The position numbers were made by a program, and so were the translations under genes. From positions 248,001 through 312,000 of the forward strand of contig CAVXJC010000002.1 in NCBI GenBank assembly GCA_963762075.1: a stretch of DNA of 64,000 nt. The letters are read 5' to 3'. This stretch comes from JAOUEA01 sp963762075. Its GTDB lineage: Bacteria; Actinomycetota; UBA4738; HRBIN12. Shown here one piece after another: positions 8,784 to 17,327 of this stretch. Under the pieces are notes generated by a model. It saw nothing but the letters and a program-made list of their open reading frames with translations. It ran no database searches and had not been told where the DNA came from. Position 1 is the first letter of the stretch. Each line of letters opens with the position of its first letter.

Positions 8784-11700
8784 GTGGCGATCCCCTGCCC
8801 CAACTGCCAGGCGAACAACGACGACGGCGCTCGATTCTGCACGTCATGTGGAACGGCGCTCACCCAGCGGTGCCCTGTGTGCGGCGCCGAGGTGCCACCG
8901 CACGCTCGCTTCTGTCCGTCGTGCGGGTCGCCGCAGTCCGCCGCCGAGACCCCCACCGGCGCGGGCGAGCAGGCTTCCTCGCCCGTCGAGGAACGCCGGA
9001 TGGTCACGATCGTATTCGCCGATCTCGCCGGGTTCACCGAGCACAGCGACCGGGCCGATCCCGAAGACGTGCGACGCCTCCTGGTGCCCTTCCATGCCGT
9101 GGCGAAAGAGGAGATCGAGCGGTTCGGGGGCACGCTCGACAAGTTCATCGGAGACGCGGCGATGGGCGTGTTCGGCGCCCCCGTTGCCCACGAGGACGAT
9201 CCCGAACGGGCGGTGCGAGCGGCGCTCGCGATCCGTGAACGCGTCGCCGAGGGCAACCTGCCGGTGCGGATCGCCGTACACACCGGCGTGGCGCTCGTGA
9301 CCGCCGGTGTGGGGCCGATGGTGGGAGAGCGCGTCGCCGGCGATGTCGTGAACACCGCGTCGAGGCTGCAGGGCTTCGCCCCGGAAGGCTCGGTGATCGT
9401 GGGGGGGCACACCGAGCGCGCCACACGGCACGTGATCGAGTATCGACCGCTTCCGCCCACCAAGGTCAAGGGCAAAGCCCAGCCGCTCGAGGCGTGGGTC
9501 GCGGACGCGGTACGCACCGACTCCGCCGACCGCGATGAGGACGACCCGCCACCCTTCGTCGGACGGATGCACGAGCGGGAACTGCTGCACGACCTGCAGG
9601 CGCGCACCGTCTCCGACCGGACTCCCCGCCTCGTGACGGTGGTCGGCGAGCCAGGCATCGGCAAGACAAGGCTCGTGATCGACCTGCACGACCACGTGCG
9701 TTCGGCCCACGACGACGTCGCGTGGCATCGTGGTCACTGCCCCCCCTACGGTGAATCCATCACGTTCGCCGCGCTCGACGAGGTGGTGCGCTCGATCGCA
9801 GGCATCGCACCCGGTGACACGCTCGGCGACGCGACGAAGAAGCTCGATGCCGAACTCGCACGACTGGACCTCAATGCGGAGGATCGCGATTGGCTCGCGT
9901 CCAGGCTCGGCCCGCTGATCGGAGCACCGACCGACGAGGACCTTCCCGTCGACACTGACGAGGCCTTCGCGGCCTGGTCTCGCTATCTCGAAGCCGCGGC
10001 CCAGCGCACTCCGCTCACCATCGTCGTCGAGGATCTGCATTGGGCCCACGATGCGATGCTCGGATTCCTCGAGCACCTGATGGAACGCGCGCCCGATGTG
10101 CCGCTGCTCCTGCTCTGCACCGCCCGACCGGAGCTGTACGCGCGGCGCGCCGGGTGGGCATCCGGAGTGTCACACGCAACCGCCATCACCCTCTCGCCGC
10201 TCACCGATCCGGAGATGACGGTCCTGCTCGGCGCCTTGCTGCTGAGCTCGGTGATGTCGGTCGAGGACAGCGAATTGCTCATGCGCAGGGCAGGAGGCAA
10301 TCCGCTGTACGCACGCGAGTTCGTGCACATGCTCGAAGACCGAAGGCCCGGCGAGGCCACAGGCTCAGAGCCCCCCGGATCAGGTGTTCCCGACACCGTG
10401 CAGGCGCTCATCGCGGCACGCCTCGACGCGCTCGAACCCTCCGAGCGCGTCGTGCTGCAAGCAGCCTCGGTGATCGGCGATCGATTCTGGACGGGCACCC
10501 TCGAGGCGATCGTGTCCGACGTCACCGACCTCGAAGGCTCACTCCGCGCTCTGCAGCGACGGGGGCTGATCCGGCGTTCCTCCACCAGCTCGATCGCCGC
10601 ACAGTCAGAGCTCTCGTTCGCGCACGCGTTGATCCGCGATGTCGCGTACGGCCGGATCCCGAGGCCCGCGCGTTCCCGTCTGCACCGAGAGGTCACCTCA
10701 TGGCTCGAGACCGTGGCCGACGAAGGCATGACGGCACGTGCGGACCTGTCAGCGTGGCACGCCACCCAGGCCCTCGATCTCGCCCGTGCGGCAGGCCTCG
10801 ATGACGACGTGCCCCAGCTCGAAGCCGTTTCGCTGCGCTGCCTCGTGCTCGCCGGCGACCGTCAGATATCTCTCGACGCCATGCGGGCCGCCGAGTACTA
10901 CCGAGAGGCTCTTGCGCTCGCGCCTGCCGGGGCCGAACGTGCGCTCATTCGTCGGGACGCGACCGTGCTCCGCTGGCGCTCGGGCGGCATGACGAGCGAC
11001 GAAGCGCTCGAGCAATACCGCCTCGCCGAGCGAGAAGCGATGGAAGCCGGCGACCACGGTCTCGCCGCCCGAGTGCTCAGACGCGTCTACTACCAGCTCG
11101 GTCTGCTGGGCGAGACGACCGCCGCCCATGACGCTCTCGACAAAGGCATCGCGCTGGTCGAAAGCGATCCCGACTCGGCGGAGGTGCTCGCCGAGCTGTA
11201 TGCCTGCCGCTCCGAGGAGGAGATGCTGGCGGGCCACTCAGATGCCTCGGCCCGGTGGGCGGACAAGGCACTCGAGCTTCCGCGCACCCAGTCGGTGACC
11301 CTCATGGCGCTGCACCTGCGCGGGAATGCCAGGTGCGAGACGGGTGATCTGGGGGGTGTCGACGACCTTCGCGAGGCGCTCGCCATCGCCGAGGCATCGG
11401 GGGTCGCGATCGACATCGTGACCTCACACTCCTACCTGCTCGAATGGGTCGGGCTCGAGAGCGGCCCGTCCGTCGCCCTGCCCATGAATCGCGCCACGGC
11501 AGACCTGTGCAGGCGGCGCGGCATCGAGGGCCAGGGCATGTGGACGAGGGCCGAAGGCCTGTGGCTCCGGTTCGACGCCGGCCTGTGGGAGGAGGTTCTC
11601 AGCGAGACCGACGAGATCGGCAGGTGGGCGGCTGACCACGGCGACAATCAGATCGCTACCGTCGCGGACCTCTATCGCGCACGGGTCCTCGCCCATCGCG

Positions 11701-12242
11701 GCGACCCCGAGACGGCCGTCGCGCTCGCCGGCACCTTCACGCCGGCCGCACGTGGGATCCGCGACCTCCAGGTGTTGGCACCAGCCCTGGTGGTCGCCGT
11801 CGTTGCCCACACGGCTGCCGGCGACCATACGAGCGCGCTCGCCCTCGTCGAGGAGTTCGACGCCGTCACGGGCGGCGGTCCGTCGGAGTACCGCGAGCTC
11901 TATCTGCCGGAGATCGTGCGGATGCTGCTCTCGGTCGGCGAACAGGAACTCGCAGAAGGGATGGTGGGCGAGCGCCCTGTGTACGTGCGGCGCACGCGTC
12001 TGGCGGTCGAGTCGGGCCGGGCGTTGCTCACGGAGGTGAAGGGCGACCTCGGACACGCGGTCTCGGCGTTCCGTGAATCCGCTGCCGCATGGGAAGCCTG
12101 GGGTGGCCGGTTCGAGCAAGCTCACGCCGTGGCCGGACTCGCACGATCGCTCGAGGCCTCGGGGAAGACAGGCGAGGCAGCGCTCGCGGCGAACAAGGCC
12201 GACTCGATCTTCGCCTCACTCGGGATCCAGACTGGCGCTTGA
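8784..12242 (+). CDS. class III adenylate/guanylate cyclase with zinc ribbons, AAA-type ATPase and TPR-like C-terminus
   Basis: This is a 1152-residue signalling protein. Two zinc ribbons come first (CPNCQANNDDGARFCTSCG and CPVCG...FCPSCG, residues 4-60). A class III cyclase domain follows, with the metal aspartates in FADLAGFT and DKFIGDAAMG and the transition-state residues in GDVVNTASRL, so it looks catalytically competent. Next is an NTPase with Walker A GEPGIGKTR (about residue 290), as in LuxR-LAL and AfsR regulators, then about 500 residues of helical repeat. I see no DNA-binding domain. It probably makes cAMP under control of an unknown ligand sensed by the ATPase/TPR half. GTG 8784 is chosen because GGGA precedes it and the first zinc ribbon begins at once. 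Confidence 0.88.
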   Translation: MAIPCPNCQANNDDGARFCTSCGTALTQRCPVCGAEVPPHARFCPSCGSPQSAAETPTGAGEQASSPVEERRMVTIVFADLAGFTEHSDRADPEDVRRLLVPFHAVAKEEIERFGGTLDKFIGDAAMGVFGAPVAHEDDPERAVRAALAIRERVAEGNLPVRIAVHTGVALVTAGVGPMVGERVAGDVVNTASRLQGFAPEGSVIVGGHTERATRHVIEYRPLPPTKVKGKAQPLEAWVADAVRTDSADRDEDDPPPFVGRMHERELLHDLQARTVSDRTPRLVTVVGEPGIGKTRLVIDLHDHVRSAHDDVAWHRGHCPPYGESITFAALDEVVRSIAGIAPGDTLGDATKKLDAELARLDLNAEDRDWLASRLGPLIGAPTDEDLPVDTDEAFAAWSRYLEAAAQRTPLTIVVEDLHWAHDAMLGFLEHLMERAPDVPLLLLCTARPELYARRAGWASGVSHATAITLSPLTDPEMTVLLGALLLSSVMSVEDSELLMRRAGGNPLYAREFVHMLEDRRPGEATGSEPPGSGVPDTVQALIAARLDALEPSERVVLQAASVIGDRFWTGTLEAIVSDVTDLEGSLRALQRRGLIRRSSTSSIAAQSELSFAHALIRDVAYGRIPRPARSRLHREVTSWLETVADEGMTARADLSAWHATQALDLARAAGLDDDVPQLEAVSLRCLVLAGDRQISLDAMRAAEYYREALALAPAGAERALIRRDATVLRWRSGGMTSDEALEQYRLAEREAMEAGDHGLAARVLRRVYYQLGLLGETTAAHDALDKGIALVESDPDSAEVLAELYACRSEEEMLAGHSDASARWADKALELPRTQSVTLMALHLRGNARCETGDLGGVDDLREALAIAEASGVAIDIVTSHSYLLEWVGLESGPSVALPMNRATADLCRRRGIEGQGMWTRAEGLWLRFDAGLWEEVLSETDEIGRWAADHGDNQIATVADLYRARVLAHRGDPETAVALAGTFTPAARGIRDLQVLAPALVVAVVAHTAAGDHTSALALVEEFDAVTGGGPSEYRELYLPEIVRMLLSVGEQELAEGMVGERPVYVRRTRLAVESGRALLTEVKGDLGHAVSAFRESAAAWEAWGGRFEQAHAVAGLARSLEASGKTGEAALAANKADSIFASLGIQTGA

Positions 12243-12284
12243 GCCCTGCGACGATCGTCGAGCACGTGCACCGCAGATTCGCTG

Positions 12285-12630
12285 TGGAGGTGGCGGGATT
12301 CGAACCCGCGTCTCTCGGCGACCACTCGGGACTTCTCCGGGCGCAGCCAGGCGGTGAGATCTCACCTCGGGGCTCCCACCGGCAGAGTTCCCTTCGGCCA
12401 GCCTCGGTGCGATGTCCCCCACCGGCCCCGAGGCAGAACCGGCGGAGTGAGTCTGCTCACGACGCCCATCCCCCGGTCGCAGACATCCCGGGGGGGACGG
12501 CTACCGCTTAGGCAGCGAGCGCGTACTCTTCGTTGGCGCTTGTGTGTTGTCCGGCGTTTAACGTGACATCCGGGATCACGGCCCGCTTCCCCCGAGCGAT
12601 GAACGCCCAGATCGAAGCCAGTACACCCCC
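12285..12630 (-). ncRNA. ssrA: transfer-messenger RNA (tmRNA)
   Basis: The RNA reads from 12630 to 12285. Its 5' end GGGGGUG pairs with CACCUCC at the 3' end (one G-U), followed by discriminator A; the CCA tail is not encoded. The T arm with GGTTCGAATCC lies next to the 3' end. The tag frame ends at the TAA at 12508-12510 and reads ANEEYALAA just before it. If the resume codon is the GCC at 12553-12555 the full tag is AGQHTSANEEYALAA. tmRNA rescues stalled ribosomes and tags the product for proteolysis. Its protein partner SmpB is encoded 50 bp upstream on the same strand. Confidence 0.93.
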
Positions 12631-12680
12631 TATGCAGTTGTCTTCGAGTATACGGCCGTTCACCGACACGACTGAAGGCC

Positions 12681-13154
12681 CTAGCGGCGCCGGCCGAGTT
12701 CCTGCGCGATCTCCCGTTCCTGCTCGCGCTTCGCGATCGACTGGCGCTTCTCGTGCTCGCGTTTGCCCCGGCCCACCCCGATCTCGACCTTGGCCATGCC
12801 GTGCGTGAAGTACGCGCGCAGCGGCACCAGAGCCAGGCGCTGTTCCTGTTGCTGGCCCACGAGCTTCGCGATCTCGCGCTTGTGCAGCAGCAGCTTGCGG
12901 GGACGCGTGGGCAGATGCCGCCGCTTGTCACCCTGCTCGTACGGCGGGATGTGCATGCCCTCGAGCCAGACCTCCCCATCGCGGACGCGGGCGTAGGCCT
13001 CGGCAAGCGAGGCGCGGCCGCCCCGCAGCGACTTCACCTCGTCGCCGGTCAGCATGATGCCGCACTCGACCGACTCGATGATCTGATAGTCGTGGCGCGC
13101 TTTGCGGTTCGAGGCAACGACCTTCTGTCCCGGATCGGCGTTCCTCTGCGGCAC
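12681..13154 (-). CDS. smpB: SsrA-binding protein SmpB
   Basis: This is a 157-residue protein of normal length. It contains NRKARHDYQI, GIMLTGDEVKSLR and the basic C-terminal tail with GRGKREHEKRQSIAKREQ that enters the ribosomal A site and mRNA channel. It binds tmRNA and delivers it to stalled ribosomes. GTG 13154 is chosen because GAGGGGGG lies just upstream and the residues before it are not conserved. It lies 14 bp downstream of ftsX and just upstream of ssrA, the usual actinobacterial order. Confidence 0.96.
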   Translation of the reverse strand: MPQRNADPGQKVVASNRKARHDYQIIESVECGIMLTGDEVKSLRGGRASLAEAYARVRDGEVWLEGMHIPPYEQGDKRRHLPTRPRKLLLHKREIAKLVGQQQEQRLALVPLRAYFTHGMAKVEIGVGRGKREHEKRQSIAKREQEREIAQELGRRR

Positions 13155-13168
13155 GGTCTCGCCCCCCC

Positions 13169-14080
13169 TCAGACGTCGAGGAAGCGACGCATGCCGATCG
13201 TGCCCGCGACCACGGCGACTGCGGCGGCGGCGATCAGGATCCACGGGGCCACCGCCAACACGTCGGCGTTGCGGATCAGCGGGAAGAACTGCAACTCACC
13301 GCGGAGCTGATCGATGAAGAAGACCTTGATCACGAAGAGTGCCGCCAACGCGGCGATCGCCCCGATCAGCGCCTCGACCAGACCCTCGATCAGGAACGGC
13401 ACGCGGATGCGCCAGTTCGTGGCCCCCACGAGCCGCATGATGCCGATCTCCTTGCGTCGGGCGAACATGCCCATGCGCAGGGTGTTGGCGACCAGCGCGA
13501 CCGCAGAGGCCAGCATGATCACCGCGATCGAGAGGACGCCGATCGAGAGGACCCGCGTGATCGCCGTGAGCCGATCGAGCAGATCGCGATAGTCCGAGAC
13601 GTCACGCACGCCTGGTTCGGAACATTTGATCTCCTGGGTCGTGCCGTCGCTCTCGCAGCCGAGCGCACTCGTGATCTGTTCGAATTGCGATGGATCGGCG
13701 AGGTTGATCCGCAACGAGGTCGGGATCGCCTTCTCACAGTCGACACCTTCCTGGAAGACCTGCTGACCTTCGAAGAGGCGGTCGAAGGCCGCACAGGTTT
13801 CGCTCTTGTCCCAGTATTCGATCGAGCCGACGGCATCGAGTTGCTGCAGGTTCGTCTGAATCCGAACCACGGTCTCGTCGCGGGCTGGATCGTCGAGGTA
13901 GACCGCGACCTGCACGTTTCCGGTCCAGGCCTCGATCACCAGGTTGAATTGGCGCGCGATCAGCAGCGCGAGGCCGAAGAGGAAGAGCGCGATGAACGCG
14001 GTCGACATCGCCGCGAACGCCACGATGCCGTTTCTCCGAAGCCCAGCTGCGGTCTCACGGAAGTAGTACTCGAGACGCAT
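13169..14080 (-). CDS. ftsX: cell division protein FtsX
   Basis: The 303-residue protein has a cytosolic N-terminus, a first transmembrane helix around residues 22-45, an extracytoplasmic domain with two cysteines (CAAFDRLF, GVDCEKA) and three more helices ending in GMRRFLDV, the FtsX topology. With FtsE it forms a membrane complex that controls cell-wall hydrolases during division. Its ATG overlaps the ftsE stop as ATGA at 14080, so translation is probably coupled. Confidence 0.95.
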   Translation of the reverse strand: MRLEYYFRETAAGLRRNGIVAFAAMSTAFIALFLFGLALLIARQFNLVIEAWTGNVQVAVYLDDPARDETVVRIQTNLQQLDAVGSIEYWDKSETCAAFDRLFEGQQVFQEGVDCEKAIPTSLRINLADPSQFEQITSALGCESDGTTQEIKCSEPGVRDVSDYRDLLDRLTAITRVLSIGVLSIAVIMLASAVALVANTLRMGMFARRKEIGIMRLVGATNWRIRVPFLIEGLVEALIGAIAALAALFVIKVFFIDQLRGELQFFPLIRNADVLAVAPWILIAAAAVAVVAGTIGMRRFLDV

Positions 14081-14757
14081 CAGCTGTAGACGCCCCGCGA
14101 CTGGTCGCGGATCACGTGACCCTTGTCGAGTTCGATCACGCGTTTGCGCATGGCGTCGACGATGGCCTGGTCGTGCGTGGCCATGACGACGGTGGTGCCG
14201 ATGCGATTCACCTTGTCGAGCAAGCGCATGATGTCGACGCTCGTGTTGGGGTCGAGATTGCCGGTGGGCTCGTCGGCGAGCAGCACCAACGGGCGGTTCA
14301 CGCATGCTCGCGCGATGGACACGCGCTGCTGCTCCCCACCCGAGAGCTCGTCGGGGTAGTTGTTGAGCTTCTCGCCGAGGCCGACGTAGTCCAAGATCTC
14401 GGGCACCCGCTGGTCGATGATGTGCTTCTGCTTGCCGATCACCTCGAGCCCGAACGCCACGTTGTCGAACACGGTCTTGTCGGTCAGCAGCTTGTAGTCC
14501 TGGAAGACCGTGCCGACGTTGCGGCGCAGCTTCGGCACGTCCCACGACGACATCTTGTTGAGGTTCTTACCCCCGACGTAGATGTCACCGAGCGTGGTCT
14601 CCTCTTCCTTCAGTAGCAGTCGGATCATCGTCGACTTCCCCGAGCCGGACTGTCCGACGATGAAGACGAACTCACCCTTCTCGACCTCGACACTGACGTC
14701 GGTGAGGGCGGTGACCCCGTTCTTGTAGGTCTTCGTGACACGCTGAAGACTGATCAT
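14080..14757 (-). CDS. ftsE: cell division ATP-binding protein FtsE
   Basis: This is an ABC ATPase of 225 residues. Walker A is GQSGSGKST, the signature LSGGEQQRVS, Walker B VLLADEPTGNLDP and the H-loop ATHDQ. ATG 14757 is preferred because GAGGTG lies just upstream and FtsE proteins usually begin MI.L; a GTG two codons earlier is possible. It energises FtsX. The gene is divergent from the YfhO-like gene, which starts about 90 bp away. Confidence 0.95.
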   Translation of the reverse strand: MISLQRVTKTYKNGVTALTDVSVEVEKGEFVFIVGQSGSGKSTMIRLLLKEEETTLGDIYVGGKNLNKMSSWDVPKLRRNVGTVFQDYKLLTDKTVFDNVAFGLEVIGKQKHIIDQRVPEILDYVGLGEKLNNYPDELSGGEQQRVSIARACVNRPLVLLADEPTGNLDPNTSVDIMRLLDKVNRIGTTVVMATHDQAIVDAMRKRVIELDKGHVIRDQSRGVYS

Positions 14758-14849
14758 CTGCACCTCAGGAGAGTGGGGAAGGGAGAACCGGTCAACCCTA
14801 TCAGACCTCCCCGAGCCACCCGGGAGGTGACTCCGTAAGCTGGGCCGCC

Positions 14850-17327
14850 ATGGGTGCCACGGAGCCGGTCGCGATGGTCGCGCCGAGTCACGGCCGACCC
14901 GATCCCGGCCGTCGTGCCGCGCTCGCCGTCGCTGGACCTGCGGTGATCGTCACCGCAGTGCTGTTCGCGCTGCGGGGCTTCGTCTTCGCTGATCGGTTGA
15001 GCGACGCCCACCCCGACATCCTGTCGTTCTGGCTCCCGAGGTTCTCCTTCCTCGGGCGGTCGATCGCGGCCGGACACGTGCCCCTATGGAACCCATTCGA
15101 GATGGCGGGCTACCGGTACGCGGCCGACCCCCAGGGCGGCTGGCTCTACCTGTTGCCGATGGGGCTCTTCTCGCAACTCTCCCCGGCCATCGCGATGCGC
15201 GCGTTCATCGTCGCCAACCCGATCATCGCCGGGCTCGGCCTCTTCTCGTTCCTGAGACTCGAGCGACTCTCGCGCCTCGCGGCGACCGCGGGTGGACTGT
15301 CGATCGCGATGGCGATGTCCACATCGGAGATCGCGATCTCGATGCCCTTCGCCGGCGCGATCGCGTGGTCGTGCGTGGCGCTGTCAGGCGCCGCCGGCTT
15401 CCGAAGAACCGAGCGATGGTCTGCGCGGTTCGGCTGGATCGCCTTCTCAGGTCTCGCCTGGGCGCAAGTCGCAACCGCGCACCTGAGCCATGGCCTCGTC
15501 GTGTGCACGGCGCTGCTGGTCGCATACCTCGTGTCGGCGGCCGTCGTGGACACGAGCGGAGCGCATGGTCGCCCTCTCGCTGGGGCGGGCCGCGCCCTCG
15601 TGTTCCTGATCGCGATGCCGCTGCTCTCGCTCGCCGTCTTGCTGCCGCGCATCGACGCGATCCAGGCGTCGAGCCTGGCTGCCGGGTACGAGCGCATCGG
15701 CGACGCCCTCGGCGCTCTGGGGGGCAGCGACGGCGGATCGCTCCAGGCGAACGGCGTGTGGGCTGCCTGGCCGCTGGCCTTCGGCGCCACGCCGGGCGCC
15801 TACGCGGGGGCCACCATCCTGCTCGGGGTGCCGCTCGCGCTCCGTGCGCGGCGAAGGCGGGTGCTCACGTGGGCGTTCGGGGGTGCGCTCGTGCTGACGT
15901 GGGCGTTGATGCTCGACGCGGTGGTGTCCTCGGATTGGATGCGCGAGATCATCTTGCGCGTGCCGTTCGGCGATGTCTACCTGCACAACCCTGGGCGGAT
16001 GCGGTACCTCGCGGTGATCGCGGTGCCGGTGCTCGGAGCCGTGGGGCTGCAGGGGCTGCGCGACGATCCGCTCCCTCCGAGGGCCGCATGCCGGTGGCTC
16101 GTCGCGGGTGGCCTGCTCTGGCTCGGGATCCCGCTGCTCGCGTTCGCGAACCCGCTGTACTTCATCGTGCTCGCGCTCGGCCTCGTGGGAGGCGCGTGGG
16201 CGCTGTTCCGTCTCTCGACGGGCCGGCTGACACCGGACCAGATGCCGAGGGCGCGGGTCGCAGTGGGAGGTGTCCTCGTCCTCGAGCTCGCCGTGAGCGC
16301 CATCGTGTCCCAGCTTTCGCCTCCCGGTCGCACCGTCCTGCTGAACCTCGAAGGAGGGGCACATCCGAACCTGATCCCCCAGCCGCTGCCTCTTCCCCGC
16401 ATCGAGGCATCGGAGTTCGTTGCGCCGACGGCGTTCGTGCCCCGCCTCGCGATGACCCATGACCGGTACCTGACCTGGGCTCCGCCGGCATCCTCGTTCG
16501 AGAAGGGGTATCTCTTCATGCAGCTCGAGCCCGACCGGCCCGCGCTCGCGATGGAACGGGGAACCCTTTTCGGCCTCCACGACACGCTGGGCTACAACCC
16601 CGTGCAGCTTTCCCGGTACTGGGGTTACATGCGCGCGCGGACCCCGCTCCCGATCTTCTACAACGCAGCGGTGATCGACCTGCCGACGCTCCGCGACGTG
16701 AGACTGCTCGGGGCGCGATACCTGGTCCTGCCGACGGGGGTCGAGTCTCCTCTCGAAGGAACATCGGTCGGGCGGGCCGACGACTACGACCTCGTCGAGC
16801 TGGAGGGGTGGCAGCCACGGGCTTCGGTCGTTGCCGACTTCCGCGTCGTGGCCGATGCTGCGAGTGCATTGCGGGCGATCTTGCCGAGCTCGTTCGATCC
16901 TAGCCGTGTCGCCGTGCTCGAGCGCGAACCCGGCTTCGATCCCGTGCCCCACGCCGCCCCTGGGGTCGCAACGTATTCCGAGAGCTCACCGGAGAACGTG
17001 GCGATCGACGTGCGGGCCACGACGCCCTCGATCGTCGTGGTGCGCACATCGTTCGATGATGGATGGGCCGCCACGGTCGACGGGCAACCCGCGACCGTCA
17101 TGCCCGTCGACGGCTTCCTTCAGGGGATCGTGGTGACGGCCGGCGACCACGATGTGCGATTGACCTACCGTGACGAGGCTCTGACCGCGGGCCTGCGGAT
17201 CGGTGCCGGTGCGTGGCTGCTCATCGTTGTGGCGGGCACGATCGCATCCGTCAGCGAACGGCGGCGGCGACATCGGCCCGATCGTCTTGCGAGACGGGAC
17301 CTTGATCCAGGTGATGCCGGCCGATGA
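14850..17327 (+). CDS. YfhO-like multi-pass membrane protein
   Basis: This is an 825-residue polytopic protein. Many hydrophobic segments cover roughly residues 20-470, and the C-terminal part after about residue 480 is mainly soluble. The early motifs DAHPDILSFWLPR and HVPLWNPFEMAGYRYAADPQ are typical of the YfhO (DUF6541/GT-C-like) family. Relatives are thought to glycosylate lipid-linked or wall polymers in Gram-positive bacteria. The C-terminal FDDGWAATVDGQPATVMPVDG resembles the end domain of YfhO proteins. Its 3' end overlaps the convergent spermidine-synthase-like gene by 77 bp. The sugar and acceptor are unknown. Confidence 0.8.
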   Translation: MGATEPVAMVAPSHGRPDPGRRAALAVAGPAVIVTAVLFALRGFVFADRLSDAHPDILSFWLPRFSFLGRSIAAGHVPLWNPFEMAGYRYAADPQGGWLYLLPMGLFSQLSPAIAMRAFIVANPIIAGLGLFSFLRLERLSRLAATAGGLSIAMAMSTSEIAISMPFAGAIAWSCVALSGAAGFRRTERWSARFGWIAFSGLAWAQVATAHLSHGLVVCTALLVAYLVSAAVVDTSGAHGRPLAGAGRALVFLIAMPLLSLAVLLPRIDAIQASSLAAGYERIGDALGALGGSDGGSLQANGVWAAWPLAFGATPGAYAGATILLGVPLALRARRRRVLTWAFGGALVLTWALMLDAVVSSDWMREIILRVPFGDVYLHNPGRMRYLAVIAVPVLGAVGLQGLRDDPLPPRAACRWLVAGGLLWLGIPLLAFANPLYFIVLALGLVGGAWALFRLSTGRLTPDQMPRARVAVGGVLVLELAVSAIVSQLSPPGRTVLLNLEGGAHPNLIPQPLPLPRIEASEFVAPTAFVPRLAMTHDRYLTWAPPASSFEKGYLFMQLEPDRPALAMERGTLFGLHDTLGYNPVQLSRYWGYMRARTPLPIFYNAAVIDLPTLRDVRLLGARYLVLPTGVESPLEGTSVGRADDYDLVELEGWQPRASVVADFRVVADAASALRAILPSSFDPSRVAVLEREPGFDPVPHAAPGVATYSESSPENVAIDVRATTPSIVVVRTSFDDGWAATVDGQPATVMPVDGFLQGIVVTAGDHDVRLTYRDEALTAGLRIGAGAWLLIVVAGTIASVSERRRRHRPDRLARRDLDPGDAGR

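Noticed and set aside
12285..12325. A tRNA, from the T-arm-like GGTTCGAATCC
   Set aside because: No anticodon arm lies at tRNA distance; the 5' partner is 340 bases away and a tag frame lies between, so it is tmRNA.
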